64,000 bases of DNA from an uncultured Bacillota bacterium (lineage in GTDB: Bacteria > Bacillota_I > Bacilli_A > RFN20 > CAG-826). The notes beneath the pieces are model-generated. The model made no database searches. It saw only the letters and a program-made list of their open reading frames with translations, and was not told where the DNA came from. The stretch spans positions 1 through 64,000 of the forward strand of contig CASFVT010000007.1 in assembly GCA_949298195.1 (NCBI GenBank), in the 5' to 3' direction. The position numbers and the translations under genes were made by a program. Shown here one piece after another: positions 25,563-34,435 of the stretch; position 1 is the stretch's first letter; each line of letters opens with the position of its first letter.

Positions 25563-26988
25563 CCGAAGCGAGGCCCTCGAGACCCGTAAGCGGCTCGAGA
25601 CACTCGAGGAAGCGCCCATCCTGGCCCTATTGAAACGGGAAGCCGACGCCTTCGTTCCCGATGTCTACACAAAAGCGGAACTGGCAACCGGACTATTCAA
25701 GGCAATCGCGACCCAAGACGAATTCAGCCTCACCGAGATCCTCGGCAATGAAGCAAAAGGCATCATTCCCGATCTTGAAAAGAACATCCTGGCCCAAACC
25801 GGTATCAAGAAGGGGCTGCGTTTCGGCCGCCTCATCAATCTCCAGCGGGCCCTCGCCATCGGTGGCGCGGCGGTTTCCCTTGCCCTCATCATCGCCAGTT
25901 CGGTCGCAATCTCCGCCCCGGCACCGGCCGTCGTGGCCCCGGGGGGCTTGGTCAACGTGAGCATCACCCCGGCCTCGCGGAGTCTCACAGAGGCCGATTC
26001 GACCTATTCGCCGGAATTCGTCATCGTCCCTACTGAAAAGACGGCCGTCCGCAAAGGCGGTTTCGTGCCCCTCAACCTCTCGGCTTCCTACGTGGCTTCA
26101 TCCCTCCCAAGTGGGAATGAGGCCGAACTGCCCCTCGTCTCGGCAGTCACGAGCATCATGGATGCCTCCTATGAACAAGGCTACATCGAAGCAAAGGAGA
26201 CCGGGGCCTACAACCACATCCAAATCGAGGTATTCTCCGGCCATCCCGAAAACGCGGAAGCATGTCTTAACGGCATGATAACCGGAATAAAGAAGAGCCT
26301 CGAAGGCAAAAAAGTCTACGCCAAGATCGATTGGAAACTGAACATTACGGATGTCGAAATGACCGATTGGGATTACGAAGAAGCCTCTTCCCTCCTCTCG
26401 GCCTACGCCCTGTTCGAAGGGATGGTGCCCGTCGATGTCCTCAAGAAGGAAGCCGGATCAATCATCACGTCCTTCGACTCGATTGCCAAGGCAATGGCTA
26501 GAGCCAAACTAAGTGACATCACCCGCACGGCTTTCAAACGGGGACTTACCAAGTCGTACGCCCGTTACCTCGATGGTCCAAGTCAGGAGTTCGACACGGC
26601 AAAGACGATCCAAAGCCTCAAGAAGCGCCTCGAGAAAATCGCCGGCCAAATCCCATGGCTCATCGGCGACGGCAGTATCCTCGAGGACAACGTCTACTAC
26701 CTCCTCTCCGATAGCGAACTTTTTTCCGCCGATATGCCCGGCAGCCGGGAGGCTGTGGATCTCTTCCTCGGGATCCAGGATGCCCTGTTTGACTGGGCGG
26801 CCATCAACAAGGAACATTACCTCAGTTTCCTTTCGGCCGTCTCTTCCTTCCTCACCTATCTATCGGAGGATGCCCATGCATGCCCAGATCCTTATGGCTC
26901 GAGCTTCGACCCGGGTAATCACGAACCGGGTTCTGGTCCTTTGACCCCCGGTTGGGGAAACGGCGAAATCATCGTCTCCTCCATTTGA
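25516..26988 (+). CDS. single-pass membrane protein, probable anti-sigma factor of module 1
   Basis: 490 residues. A ~115-residue cytoplasmic N-terminal region (charged and helical, with SRSEALETRKRLETLEEAP) precedes one membrane segment at ~117-138 (ALAIGGAAVSLALIIASSVAI) and a ~350-residue extracytoplasmic domain that matched no known family. The topology and the 47-base overlap with the sigma gene support an anti-sigma role; this is inference. No HxxxCxxC zinc motif is present. A start later than 25516 would remove much of the cytoplasmic part. Confidence 0.7.
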   Translation: MKKRNTPSDSKPRKISRSEALETRKRLETLEEAPILALLKREADAFVPDVYTKAELATGLFKAIATQDEFSLTEILGNEAKGIIPDLEKNILAQTGIKKGLRFGRLINLQRALAIGGAAVSLALIIASSVAISAPAPAVVAPGGLVNVSITPASRSLTEADSTYSPEFVIVPTEKTAVRKGGFVPLNLSASYVASSLPSGNEAELPLVSAVTSIMDASYEQGYIEAKETGAYNHIQIEVFSGHPENAEACLNGMITGIKKSLEGKKVYAKIDWKLNITDVEMTDWDYEEASSLLSAYALFEGMVPVDVLKKEAGSIITSFDSIAKAMARAKLSDITRTAFKRGLTKSYARYLDGPSQEFDTAKTIQSLKKRLEKIAGQIPWLIGDGSILEDNVYYLLSDSELFSADMPGSREAVDLFLGIQDALFDWAAINKEHYLSFLSAVSSFLTYLSEDAHACPDPYGSSFDPGNHEPGSGPLTPGWGNGEIIVSSI

Positions 26989-27022
26989 AAAGGCGCGGAA
27001 CATATCATTCCGTGGCTTTTTT
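26988..27022 (+). terminator. intrinsic terminator after sigma module 1
   Basis: CGGAA (26996-27000) pairs with TTCCG (27008-27012) inside an imperfect AAAGGC/GGCTTTT extension, followed by TTTTTT. With the flanking A-run it could also stop the minus-strand aminopeptidase transcript. Confidence 0.65.
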
Positions 27023-27036
27023 GCAGGTGTTTTCCC

Positions 27037-28266
27037 TTAAATGGCCCAGGTTCCGTTATCGAAGATAAGGACGGTCGATCCGTCTTCCTTCGTTCCGACG
27101 ATCCTGAGGTCACGGGTACCGATCATGAAATCGACGTGGGAGGTTGAATAGTTGATGCCGGCCGCGGTCAATTCGTCCAAGCTCATCTTCTCGAAACCGG
27201 GATAGAGGTTGGTGAAACCGCGACCGAGGGCCAAGTGGCAAGCCGCGTTTTCGTCGAAGAGGGTGTTGTAGAAAAGGAACCCCGCTTGATTGATCGGCGA
27301 TTCATAAGGCACGAGGGCGCATTCGCCTAAATAGGCAGATCCCTCGTCGATCGAGAGAATGGAGCGTAGGGCTTGCTCTCCCTTTTCGGCATGGACCTCA
27401 ACGGCCTTCCCGCCTTTGAAGACAACCGAGAAGTTCTCAATCAACTGTCCTTGATAGGAAAGGGGCTTGGAAGCGACCACCACCCCCTCCGCTTCCCCTC
27501 TCATCGGGGAAGTGAAAGCTTCCTCCGAGGGGATATTGGGCTGAAACAGCGTTCCATCCAAGGTCTTCTCCCCGCCCCCGAGGAAGATGACCCCGGGAAT
27601 GAGCCCAACCGTGAAGTCGGTGCCGTTCGAAGAAGTGTAATGGAGTTTCCGGAGGCGGAGGGCGTTGAGTTTCGCGCATTTCTCTTTGAGGGTCTTTTCG
27701 TGCTCCTCCCAATTGGAAATCCCATTCCCGTCCTCGGCTCGGGCCGCCTTCAAGATGGCCTCCCAGAGGGCCTCGACGGCCTCTCCTTTGGGAAGGTGCG
27801 GGAAGACTTTCTTGGCCCAAGCCACGGACGGGACCCCGGCAATCGTCCACTGGTATTTGTTCTCCCGGGCCGTCCGGTAGGGGGCAAAGACCTTCATCTT
27901 GGATGCGGTGACGCGCCCATGCTTTTCACTATCGATGCCTTTCAGTCCATCGGGATCGTCGCCATTAAGCCAGATAAGAACGGGAAGATGGTCGGTTTCA
28001 TACTCCTGGAGGCCGACTTCCATCGGGGTTGGGACGCTAATTACCTTCTCGCGGCCGTATTTGGCCTCGAGGCGGCTGATCTTGCTCGAACACCATTCCA
28101 TGACGACCCGGCTGGCCCCGCACCGATAACACTCGCGGGCCACGATTTCGGCAAATGGTTCGAGTTCCACTTGGGCCCGGATAACGACCTCCTGGCCCTT
28201 CTTCACGGCCCCGCCAGTCTTGACGAGGAGTTCGGCATAGGCTTTCAAAAGCGATTTCTTGATCAT
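27037..28266 (-). CDS. M29 family aminopeptidase (AmpS-like)
   Basis: 409 residues from ATG 28266 (MIKKSLLKAYAELLV), preceded by AAGGTAG. The M29 fold is shown by NGTDFTVGLIPGVIFLGG near residue 230, NIPSEEAFTSPMRGEAEG near 260 with the metal-binding Glu, and the C-terminal SHVDFMIGTRDLRIVG with metal-binding His and Asp. It is a cytosolic metallo-aminopeptidase removing N-terminal residues from peptides. It stands alone between sigma module 1 and the lipoprotein cluster. Confidence 0.92.
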   Translation of the reverse strand: MIKKSLLKAYAELLVKTGGAVKKGQEVVIRAQVELEPFAEIVARECYRCGASRVVMEWCSSKISRLEAKYGREKVISVPTPMEVGLQEYETDHLPVLIWLNGDDPDGLKGIDSEKHGRVTASKMKVFAPYRTARENKYQWTIAGVPSVAWAKKVFPHLPKGEAVEALWEAILKAARAEDGNGISNWEEHEKTLKEKCAKLNALRLRKLHYTSSNGTDFTVGLIPGVIFLGGGEKTLDGTLFQPNIPSEEAFTSPMRGEAEGVVVASKPLSYQGQLIENFSVVFKGGKAVEVHAEKGEQALRSILSIDEGSAYLGECALVPYESPINQAGFLFYNTLFDENAACHLALGRGFTNLYPGFEKMSLDELTAAGINYSTSHVDFMIGTRDLRIVGTKEDGSTVLIFDNGTWAI

Positions 28267-28347
28267 AACTACCTTCTTTCGGCGATATTTAAGCACAACG
28301 GCAACCGAAGGCAACGTAACATCGATCGGTTCCAACGTAGGCCAAGC

Positions 28348-29265
28348 TCATTCCGGGTAACGCCAATTGTCAGAGGCATCTGCCAGTATCCCTAGGAGCC
28401 GAAACAAATTGATTTCCTTTTGAATGGCTTGGTAAAGGACGGTTCCGGAATCTGGCGATCCGGAAACCGCATCGAAAGAAACGGATTCGTAACTCCCTGT
28501 CGCTCCGCCAAACCAGTAAACCCCGTTGGTGAACGGCGCATCCGAGCCCGGGTCCTTGTAAAGAGCGAGGTTCATTGCCGTCCCCGAAGGTCCATACGTG
28601 CCGATGGTCCGGTAAAGGAGGCTTGGACTATCGGTTAACGTCATCGTGGAATCCCAATCGATGTAGGACAACGGGTCATCCATGTACTCACTGAAGAGAA
28701 GTGATTCCTGAAAGCCATTCCCGAGAGACACGAATTCGCCATCTCCCTGCTGAACGAAACGCCGCAACCAAAAATGGCAAAGGGTGCCGACTACAGTTTC
28801 CCCGTCACTCACGGTTACGACATAGTTCTCGCTCCAAAATGGGTTCTCGTTCCCTGCCGAGGACGGGAATTCGAGGCAAACTATCGCCCATGTTCCGACT
28901 GCTTCCCGTCCGAAGTTTTGACTGGGCAACCATGCATGATCGTCTTCGAACAACACATTGAAGCTGAAGCCGCCTAGTATAAGTGCCTTTTTGGCCATGT
29001 ATTTCGGGGCATACGAAAAAGCCGTGTTCTCATACCCCCGACCAGCCTCTTTCATGACATACGGTGCTTGAGGAGGTTGGGCACTGGGGGCGGATGCATG
29101 AGAGCTTCCGAACGAAGCGGACATGACTTCGTTGTGGATCAAACTCCAGAACGGATGGCTGACGGCCGCGTAGCCATAGGAGAAGTGTTCAAATTGAGGT
29201 CGGCACGAAGAAAGCAAAAACCCAATCAAGGCAACAAATGGAAACAGTAGGTTATTTTTCCTCAT
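28348..29265 (-). CDS. lipoprotein of unknown function, family B (intact copy)
   Basis: 305 residues from ATG 29265 (MRKNNLLFPF), 9 bases after GGAGG. A signal peptide ends in the lipobox LLSSC (Cys near residue 20). The mature part begins with FSYGYAAVSHPFWSLIHNEV and contains WLPSQNFGREAVGTWAI and DDPLSYIDWDS; no known family was recognised. It is paralogous to the broken gene 30345-31270 and always follows a family A gene, here overlapping it by 14 bases. The two families probably act together on the outside of the membrane. Confidence 0.8.
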   Translation of the reverse strand: MRKNNLLFPFVALIGFLLSSCRPQFEHFSYGYAAVSHPFWSLIHNEVMSASFGSSHASAPSAQPPQAPYVMKEAGRGYENTAFSYAPKYMAKKALILGGFSFNVLFEDDHAWLPSQNFGREAVGTWAIVCLEFPSSAGNENPFWSENYVVTVSDGETVVGTLCHFWLRRFVQQGDGEFVSLGNGFQESLLFSEYMDDPLSYIDWDSTMTLTDSPSLLYRTIGTYGPSGTAMNLALYKDPGSDAPFTNGVYWFGGATGSYESVSFDAVSGSPDSGTVLYQAIQKEINLFRLLGILADASDNWRYPE

Positions 29266-30163
29266 CGCCAAAAGCCTCCATTAGCAATTCTTCCCGCAAA
29301 TCCATGGACAATTGACCGAATTCGTGCTTTTCATATTGCCCTTGGAGGGCGATGAGCGAATCGTCGAATTCGACTGCCTCTTGATAAGCACCGGATTGTG
29401 GGGACTCCGCCGAATAGGCCAAAAGGAGCGAAATCGGAATGAACGAATGCGCGTTATTGAGATTTGATGTTACAGCCAATATGTCGAAATAGGCGTTTAG
29501 TGGCCTGCCGGTCGCCATTAGATATCCATCGAATAGCGAATAGGCTTCCTTGTAAAAATAACCGTTGGCGGACAAAGTCGAACGAGATTGCCGCCCCAGC
29601 ATGAGTATTGCCTCTTCGGTGGCGTAAAAAATAAGGCCACGGTCGTCCTTGGACGTCTCGACAACGACGCAGTCCACTGTCTTACCGCGAAATAAATTGC
29701 TTGGGAGAAGAGCATCAGGTGGGGCACTAACCTCTAGCGTGGCATGGTAAATGGTATCTATCGTGAACTTGGCAAGCATGCCCAGGCTGGACTTGTCGCC
29801 AGCCAAAACGATTGTGTCGGCATATGGGTAGGGTCGAAAGACCCTTTCCCGCAATGTTTCATAAAAGATGCCGTTTTCCTGAGTCGGCTCGCAGGCCGTG
29901 ACCGGCAGGAAGAGACCGGTCATTTCGGCTATTGCGTTATAGATCGTCCTGGAATTCTTCCAATACGTTTCCTCGGTGACGGCATCGTATGGGGGGAGGT
30001 AACCATCCTCCGGCTCGAAGGAGAGCGGACCTGATGAATTGGTTTCGGACGTATTGCAAGAAAACAAGGAAAGCAAACCAGCGGCAAAAAACATTAATGC
30101 CATGCCGACGGAGGAGACACGTCGACTGTTTAGTTCACTTGAAAATCGTCTTCTCTTGTTCAT
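29252..30163 (-). CDS. lipoprotein of unknown function, family A (intact copy)
   Basis: 303 residues from ATG 30163 (MNKRRRFSSELNSRR). A long positive n-region, a hydrophobic core and the lipobox LSLFSC (Cys near residue 36) mark a lipoprotein. The mature part opens with EPEDGYLPPYDAVTEETYW and ends with LSMDLREELLMEAFGDE. No family was recognised. CATAAT lies 9 bases before the ATG. It is paralogous to the broken gene at 31257-32113, with the same gene order A then B. Confidence 0.8.
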   Translation of the reverse strand: MNKRRRFSSELNSRRVSSVGMALMFFAAGLLSLFSCNTSETNSSGPLSFEPEDGYLPPYDAVTEETYWKNSRTIYNAIAEMTGLFLPVTACEPTQENGIFYETLRERVFRPYPYADTIVLAGDKSSLGMLAKFTIDTIYHATLEVSAPPDALLPSNLFRGKTVDCVVVETSKDDRGLIFYATEEAILMLGRQSRSTLSANGYFYKEAYSLFDGYLMATGRPLNAYFDILAVTSNLNNAHSFIPISLLLAYSAESPQSGAYQEAVEFDDSLIALQGQYEKHEFGQLSMDLREELLMEAFGDEEK

Positions 30164-30344
30164 ACATTTTCGATTATGTTTAGCGTATTCTGCTGCAATG
30201 AAACATATGACTGGTCGTGAGCATTGCAGAAGCGGCAAAGATGCGAATTCCATAGGAACGTGTGAGCAACGGTTTGGGCTCCCCAAAACAAGGCATCCCC
30301 GCTCATCGCCTTAATCGTCGCTGCAGCAAGGCTCAAAAACAGTT

Positions 30345-31270
30345 CTATCCTTGATAATGCCATTGATCCCTTGCCCCCTCCGGTATCCCGAAAATATCAA
30401 ATAAGGAGAAGTCTCGGTGAATCTCTCGGTAGTCGAAACCGTTGCTTCCATAACTCTCTTCGGCAACTTCGAATGCAACCGACTCATAGCTAATGTCCGG
30501 TCCGACAATGCTATAAAGGCCATGGCTGAATGGGCCCTCGAATTCGGGCACTTTGTAGAGATCGAGATAAATCGAAGGCGAGTTGATATCATCTACTCCT
30601 ATGACCCTAAAAAGGACGGAGAAAGTGTCTGTGTACGTACTTGGCAATTCAAAGTCAATGTACCCAATCGGGTCGGAAATAAAATCTTCATACAAAATGG
30701 TGGACTCTGCATTTCCGCTTTCCGCGACTTTCCCGTAGAAGGCTCCATTCTCGTTTTTCACAAATGTAAAACCCCCGAATCGTTGATGGCTCCCACAACC
30801 GTTTTCCCATCACTGGCGGTAACGACCATATCGACTTTCCAGAACGGGGTCGTGTATATCGACGGATTGTCGTAATAGAAGGCGAGAAGAGACCAAGTCC
30901 CCACCGCTTCCTTGGAAAAGTTTTGGGAAGGCAGCCAAGTATCTTCGCTCTCAAAACAGATGCTAAAGGAACATCCTCCGACGATAAGTGCTTCCCCGGG
31001 CATGAAAAGGGGATAGTATTCGGCGCCGCCTGCCATTAATCCTGTCCCTGGGTCTTTCAGTAGATAGGGTTCCTGACTGGGCTGACTACTTTGGGCTGGC
31101 TCGAAACCATCGCCGAAAAAACGTGAGGCGACTTCGTTGTGGACGAAGCTCCAAAGAGGGTGGACCATCGCCGCATAGGAATACGAATACGGTTCTTTGG
31201 TGCTGTTACAGGCAGTGAGGGAAAGGGCAAGAAGCGAAAACACAAAAGCGGCTAGGTTACCTGCTTTCAT
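30345..31270 (-). pseudogene. lipoprotein family B, second copy, split by a frameshift
   Basis: Two frames together match the intact family B protein. The first (31270 down to 30758) starts MKAGNLAAFVFSLLAL with lipobox LSLTAC and includes WLPSQNFSKEAVGTW; the second (30761 down to 30345) continues from VKNENGAFYG through SDPIGYIDFE to the end. Homology changes frame at a GGGGGTTTT run near 30770-30785: one extra base there would restore a single protein. The first frame ends TGA overlapped by a GTG (GTGA), so reinitiation is conceivable. It could be decay, phase variation or an assembly error. Confidence 0.7.
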
Positions 31271-32113
31271 TTCCGAAAGCCTCCCGGATCATTGCTTCGC
31301 GCAAATCGAATTCGAGACCATCGAATTGGCTTTTCTGATAATCAGCGGGATTGGCAGTCATGGAGGGGTGGAATTCGATTGCCTTCAGTTCATCAGTGGA
31401 ATAGTCGGCTTCATAAGCCATCAAAAGGGCCCATGGGAAAAGGTAGGAGTCTTGCGCATCGTATTTGTCATGCCGTAATGCGACGATGCCGAAATAGGCA
31501 TTGAGGGGGCATCCGGTGACCAAAAGGTATGCATCGTGAAACGAATAGGCGTAGCGGCTGGATAAGCGCCCGAAATAGACGCTGACACTCGGATCAGAAT
31601 CGATGGAAGAGGCGAGCATGAGAACGGCATCGTCGCACGCGTAGAAGAACAGTCTTGAATCTCCGCCATTTGTCTCGACGATCACCGAGTCGATGGTCTT
31701 TCCCCTGAAAAACCACTTGGGAGAAAGGCATCGGTGGAAGAATCGATCGCAAGTTTTGCGTGATAAACGGCATCCACCGTGAAATTGGTCAACATCCCGG
31801 CTACTTCGCGGCCCGAATAAGCATCATAAGCGTCCCGTTCATCGTATGGGACGAGAAGTTTCCCTTCCAATCTATCACGGAAGATGTCTTTTTCCTCTGT
31901 TGGTTCGCTAGCCGAAATTGGTGAAAACAGACCAGTGCGTTCAGCTATCGCATTGTAGATCGTTCTGGAATTCCGCCAATAAATTCCCTCGGTAACCGCA
32001 TCGTAGGGTGGGAGATATCCGTCTTGTGGAATCGGTTTGAAAACACGCGGGGAAAGCCCACAAGAAGCAAACGAAAGCAAAGAAAGCGCTGCTAGTGGGA
32101 TATGCGAGTTCAC
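31257..32113 (-). pseudogene. lipoprotein family A, second copy, split by a frameshift
   Basis: The first frame (32113 down to 31682) begins at GTG with MNSHIPLAALSLLSFASC, a lipoprotein signal, and shares PPYDAVTEGIYWRNSRTIYN with the intact copy. The second frame (31685 down to 31257) continues with VIVETNGGDSRLFFYACDD. A run of five T (minus strand) between them needs one more base to join the frames. As in the neighbouring family B copy, the stop overlaps a GTG as GTGA. TATATT lies exactly 6 bases before GTG 32113, supporting this start over an upstream ATG at 32137. Confidence 0.7.
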
Positions 32114-32119
32114 GTTTTC

Positions 32120-32125
32120 AATATA
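32120..32125 (-). promoter_or_regulatory. -10-like element for the leaderless family A lipoprotein
   Basis: TATATT on the minus strand, 6 bases from GTG 32113. The GTG start also gives a clean signal peptide, independent support for the position. Confidence 0.5.
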
Positions 32126-32171
32126 CGCCAGTGCCATTTCGGTCGCACCAGCACTACTTTACAACTTAAAC

Positions 32172-32195
32172 AAAAAAGGAGGCCGCGTGACCTCC
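32172..32195 (-). terminator. intrinsic terminator after the lipoprotein gene 32214-33182
   Basis: Minus-strand hairpin GGAGGTC-ACGC-GGCCTCC followed by TTTTTT, just after the stop of the gene at 32214. Confidence 0.85.
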
Positions 32196-32213
32196 CCATG
32201 GAATTAAGCTTGC

Positions 32214-33182
32214 TTAGACGGCCTTTCGGTAGACTTTGTCCTGCCCAAGGAACCTGAGAGTGAAGACGGTCTCCCCGTTCTCACCGGTCTCAACCCCGAT
32301 CACGCCCTCGATTTCGCGGCCGTTCCGAAGTTCGACTTCAACGACCGCGCCCTTGATGCCGTCTTCGGTGGCAAGCAGCTCGATCTCGAATTCCTGCCCG
32401 TTCACTTCCCGTTCGAGGGAGACGACGAGGCGGCCCCGGCGGTCGGTCTCGAAACTGAATTCCTCGTTGGCCACTTCACGCCCATTCTTGATGAGAGTGT
32501 ATTCGTATTCGTTTTCCCGGTCTTCCATCTCCTGGGAAATGAGGACGTAGTTCCCTTCGTCGAGCCGGACCGCGAATTCGAGTTCGGTCTCGATTTCCCC
32601 CCGCCCCTCTTCCTCGACGGTCTTGAGGCCAGTGACGGTGTATTCGAGCTCCCCCATCACCACAAGGCCCTTGAGGCTGGTGAAGGTTTCCTTTTCGTCA
32701 TCGTCTTGCTCGACCCAGGTCTTTTCATTGAGGTGGAATTCGTAGGAGACGCTCCCGGTTGCGAGGCTCGGCATCGTGATCTGATACATCTTCTCGTAAC
32801 CCTCGCGGTCGCTCACTCCCTCGACGACGGAAGTCGCGTCGAAGCCGATGATCGACATGAGTCCCTCGATGCCGGAGAGAACCTCCTCGGCTACCTGATC
32901 GTAGATGCTCGGGGCTTCCGCGCTCGTGGATCCAGCGGCCGGAGCTTGGGCCCGACGGGCGAGGGGGACGTTGGAATTGACGCTGCAGCCGAGGAGGTTC
33001 ACCGACATGACCGCCTGGGCCATGTAAGTAGTCTCGCTCGAAACGGTTTGGGAAGTTCCCCCACCGCTTTCAATGGTGGCATTCCCATTCGAGTCTCCGT
33101 TCTCTCCAGGGGTGCCAGCCGCTGTGCAGCTGGCGAGCGCGGTGGCCGCGCCGAGGATGGCAAGTAGTCCTAGTTTTTTCAT
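32214..33182 (-). CDS. lipoprotein resembling the ectodomain of the module 2 anti-sigma factor
   Basis: 322 residues from ATG 33182 with a GGAG ribosome binding site. Signal peptide MKKLGLLAILGAATALASC, lipobox Cys at residue 19, then a Ser/Gly/Asn-rich linker and a beta-rich acidic domain. Residues ~190-300 (ETFTSLKG, then QEMEDRENEYEYTLIKNGRE) align by eye with the outer part of the anti-sigma protein at 33347-34435 (DTLTSFSG, then QEIEHGENEYSYSFYSGG). Its promoter shares an unusual motif with the sigma gene, so it is probably a target of that sigma factor. Function unknown. Confidence 0.82.
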   Translation of the reverse strand: MKKLGLLAILGAATALASCTAAGTPGENGDSNGNATIESGGGTSQTVSSETTYMAQAVMSVNLLGCSVNSNVPLARRAQAPAAGSTSAEAPSIYDQVAEEVLSGIEGLMSIIGFDATSVVEGVSDREGYEKMYQITMPSLATGSVSYEFHLNEKTWVEQDDDEKETFTSLKGLVVMGELEYTVTGLKTVEEEGRGEIETELEFAVRLDEGNYVLISQEMEDRENEYEYTLIKNGREVANEEFSFETDRRGRLVVSLEREVNGQEFEIELLATEDGIKGAVVEVELRNGREIEGVIGVETGENGETVFTLRFLGQDKVYRKAV

Positions 33183-33218
33183 TTTCTGTTCTCCTTTCGG
33201 GGCCTTTTTGACCCCTGA

Positions 33219-33254
33219 CACCTACCAAACTGAGAAGGGGTCGGTTTTATTACA
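33219..33254 (-). promoter_or_regulatory. putative ECF-sigma promoter of the lipoprotein gene
   Basis: On the minus strand TGTAATAAAA (33245-33254), 14 bases, then GTTTGGTAGGTG (33219-33230). The same two blocks at the same spacing precede the sigma gene at 34967-35002, which points to one sigma factor reading both. Confidence 0.65.
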
Positions 33255-33300
33255 ACGAGATGCACTTTTTCTTTTTTTCTTTGGAATATCCCCCTTTTGC

Positions 33301-33332
33301 AAAGAAAAAAAGGAAGAGGAAGGCCCTCTTCC
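33301..33332 (-). terminator. intrinsic terminator after sigma module 2
   Basis: Minus-strand stem GGAAGAGG/CCTCTTCC (33325-33332 with 33312-33319), 5-base loop, followed by TTTTTTTCTTT. It separates the sigma-anti-sigma pair from the lipoprotein gene. Confidence 0.88.
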
Positions 33333-33346
33333 CTCTGCTCGTCCGT

Positions 33347-34435
33347 TCAAGGGAGGACGATCCTTGTTTCCCCAAAGAGATATTCGTGACTGGTTTCGCT
33401 CAACTTGTTGATCAAGATGTCTTCGGCCTCGAGCTCCTCGTCTTTAGAGGTGTCCTCACGCTTATATTCGGCTCGGAAACTCTCACCCATTCCCTCACTG
33501 GAAGTGGCTAGGTGCTCGAACTCGCATTCGCGGATGGTGGTTCCCTCTTGCACCTCGAGGCTGCTCTCCCCTTCCCGGCCCTCGATTTCCCGTTCGTAGG
33601 AGACGGTCCGATAGGGATGTGGGTTCCCTCCACTATAGAAGGAATAGGAGTACTCGTTCTCCCCATGTTCGATTTCCTGCTCGGCCTCGATCCTTTCCCC
33701 ATTCGGAAGGAGGAGGATCATCACGACTTCACGTTCGTCGCCCTCCGTCTCGACCCGGCCCTCAAAATCGAGGGGTTTGCCCCCGCCATAGTCGATGGTG
33801 CCGGAGAAACTGGTCAAAGTATCGCTCACTACCTCTTCCTCATAATCGATGAGGTAGGTGGCTTCGCCATCCTCGATCTTGATTTCGGTAAGGGAGGCTT
33901 CGAGGACAATCGACCATCCGTCGGAACCATTGAAGTCCTCGATCATGTAGATGAAGTCGTCGATGTCATTGGCGACCATGAGCATTTGTTGGTAGCTGAG
34001 TCCATCGCCTTCGTCATTGGGGGCATCCTTACGGCGGGCCCGGAAGGCAAGGTGATCCCCGTCTTCGCTAAAGGAGGACGCGAGGGCCAATAGAGAGACG
34101 GCTTGCCTTCCGAAAGCGGTTGCTTCCTTCAAATCGAGGGTCGTCGTGACCGGGGGGAGGGGCGGGAGGGTGGTTTGCCCGCTCGAAGTCGGCCCCGGGG
34201 GATTACTGCCCGGAAGGCCGACGGCCAAACCGACCGCGAGGCCAACCACGAGGGCTGCCGAGACGGTGCCGAGGGCCGGTAGGGCCCACTTGGCCTTCTT
34301 CTTCGGAGCGGTTTGAAGAGTCTCCTTGTCCTGGGGAATCTGTTTGATGAGACGGCATGTCTCCTCGAGATCCGAGGGAACGCGGGCGGAGGACGCGGCA
34401 CTCTTGAGCCTATTTTCGATGTCGCGTTTCTTCAT
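33347..34435 (-). CDS. single-pass membrane protein, probable anti-sigma factor of module 2
   Basis: 362 residues. Cytoplasmic residues 1-48 (DIENRLKSAASSARVPSDLE), one membrane segment at ~50-72 (LGTVSAALVVGLAVGLAVGL), a Pro/Thr/Ser linker and a ~260-residue acidic outer domain. It overlaps the sigma gene by 4 bases. The outer domain resembles the downstream lipoprotein (QEIEHGENEYSYS against QEMEDRENEYEYT). The anti-sigma role is inferred from topology and coupling; no zinc anti-sigma motif is seen. Confidence 0.75.
   Translation of the reverse strand: MKKRDIENRLKSAASSARVPSDLEETCRLIKQIPQDKETLQTAPKKKAKWALPALGTVSAALVVGLAVGLAVGLPGSNPPGPTSSGQTTLPPLPPVTTTLDLKEATAFGRQAVSLLALASSFSEDGDHLAFRARRKDAPNDEGDGLSYQQMLMVANDIDDFIYMIEDFNGSDGWSIVLEASLTEIKIEDGEATYLIDYEEEVVSDTLTSFSGTIDYGGGKPLDFEGRVETEGDEREVVMILLLPNGERIEAEQEIEHGENEYSYSFYSGGNPHPYRTVSYEREIEGREGESSLEVQEGTTIRECEFEHLATSSEGMGESFRAEYKREDTSKDEELEAEDILINKLSETSHEYLFGETRIVLP

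Noticed and set aside
28348-32113. Mobile element or prophage in the duplicated lipoprotein region
   Set aside because: No transposase, integrase, terminal repeats or attachment-site duplication could be seen; a plain tandem duplication explains it.
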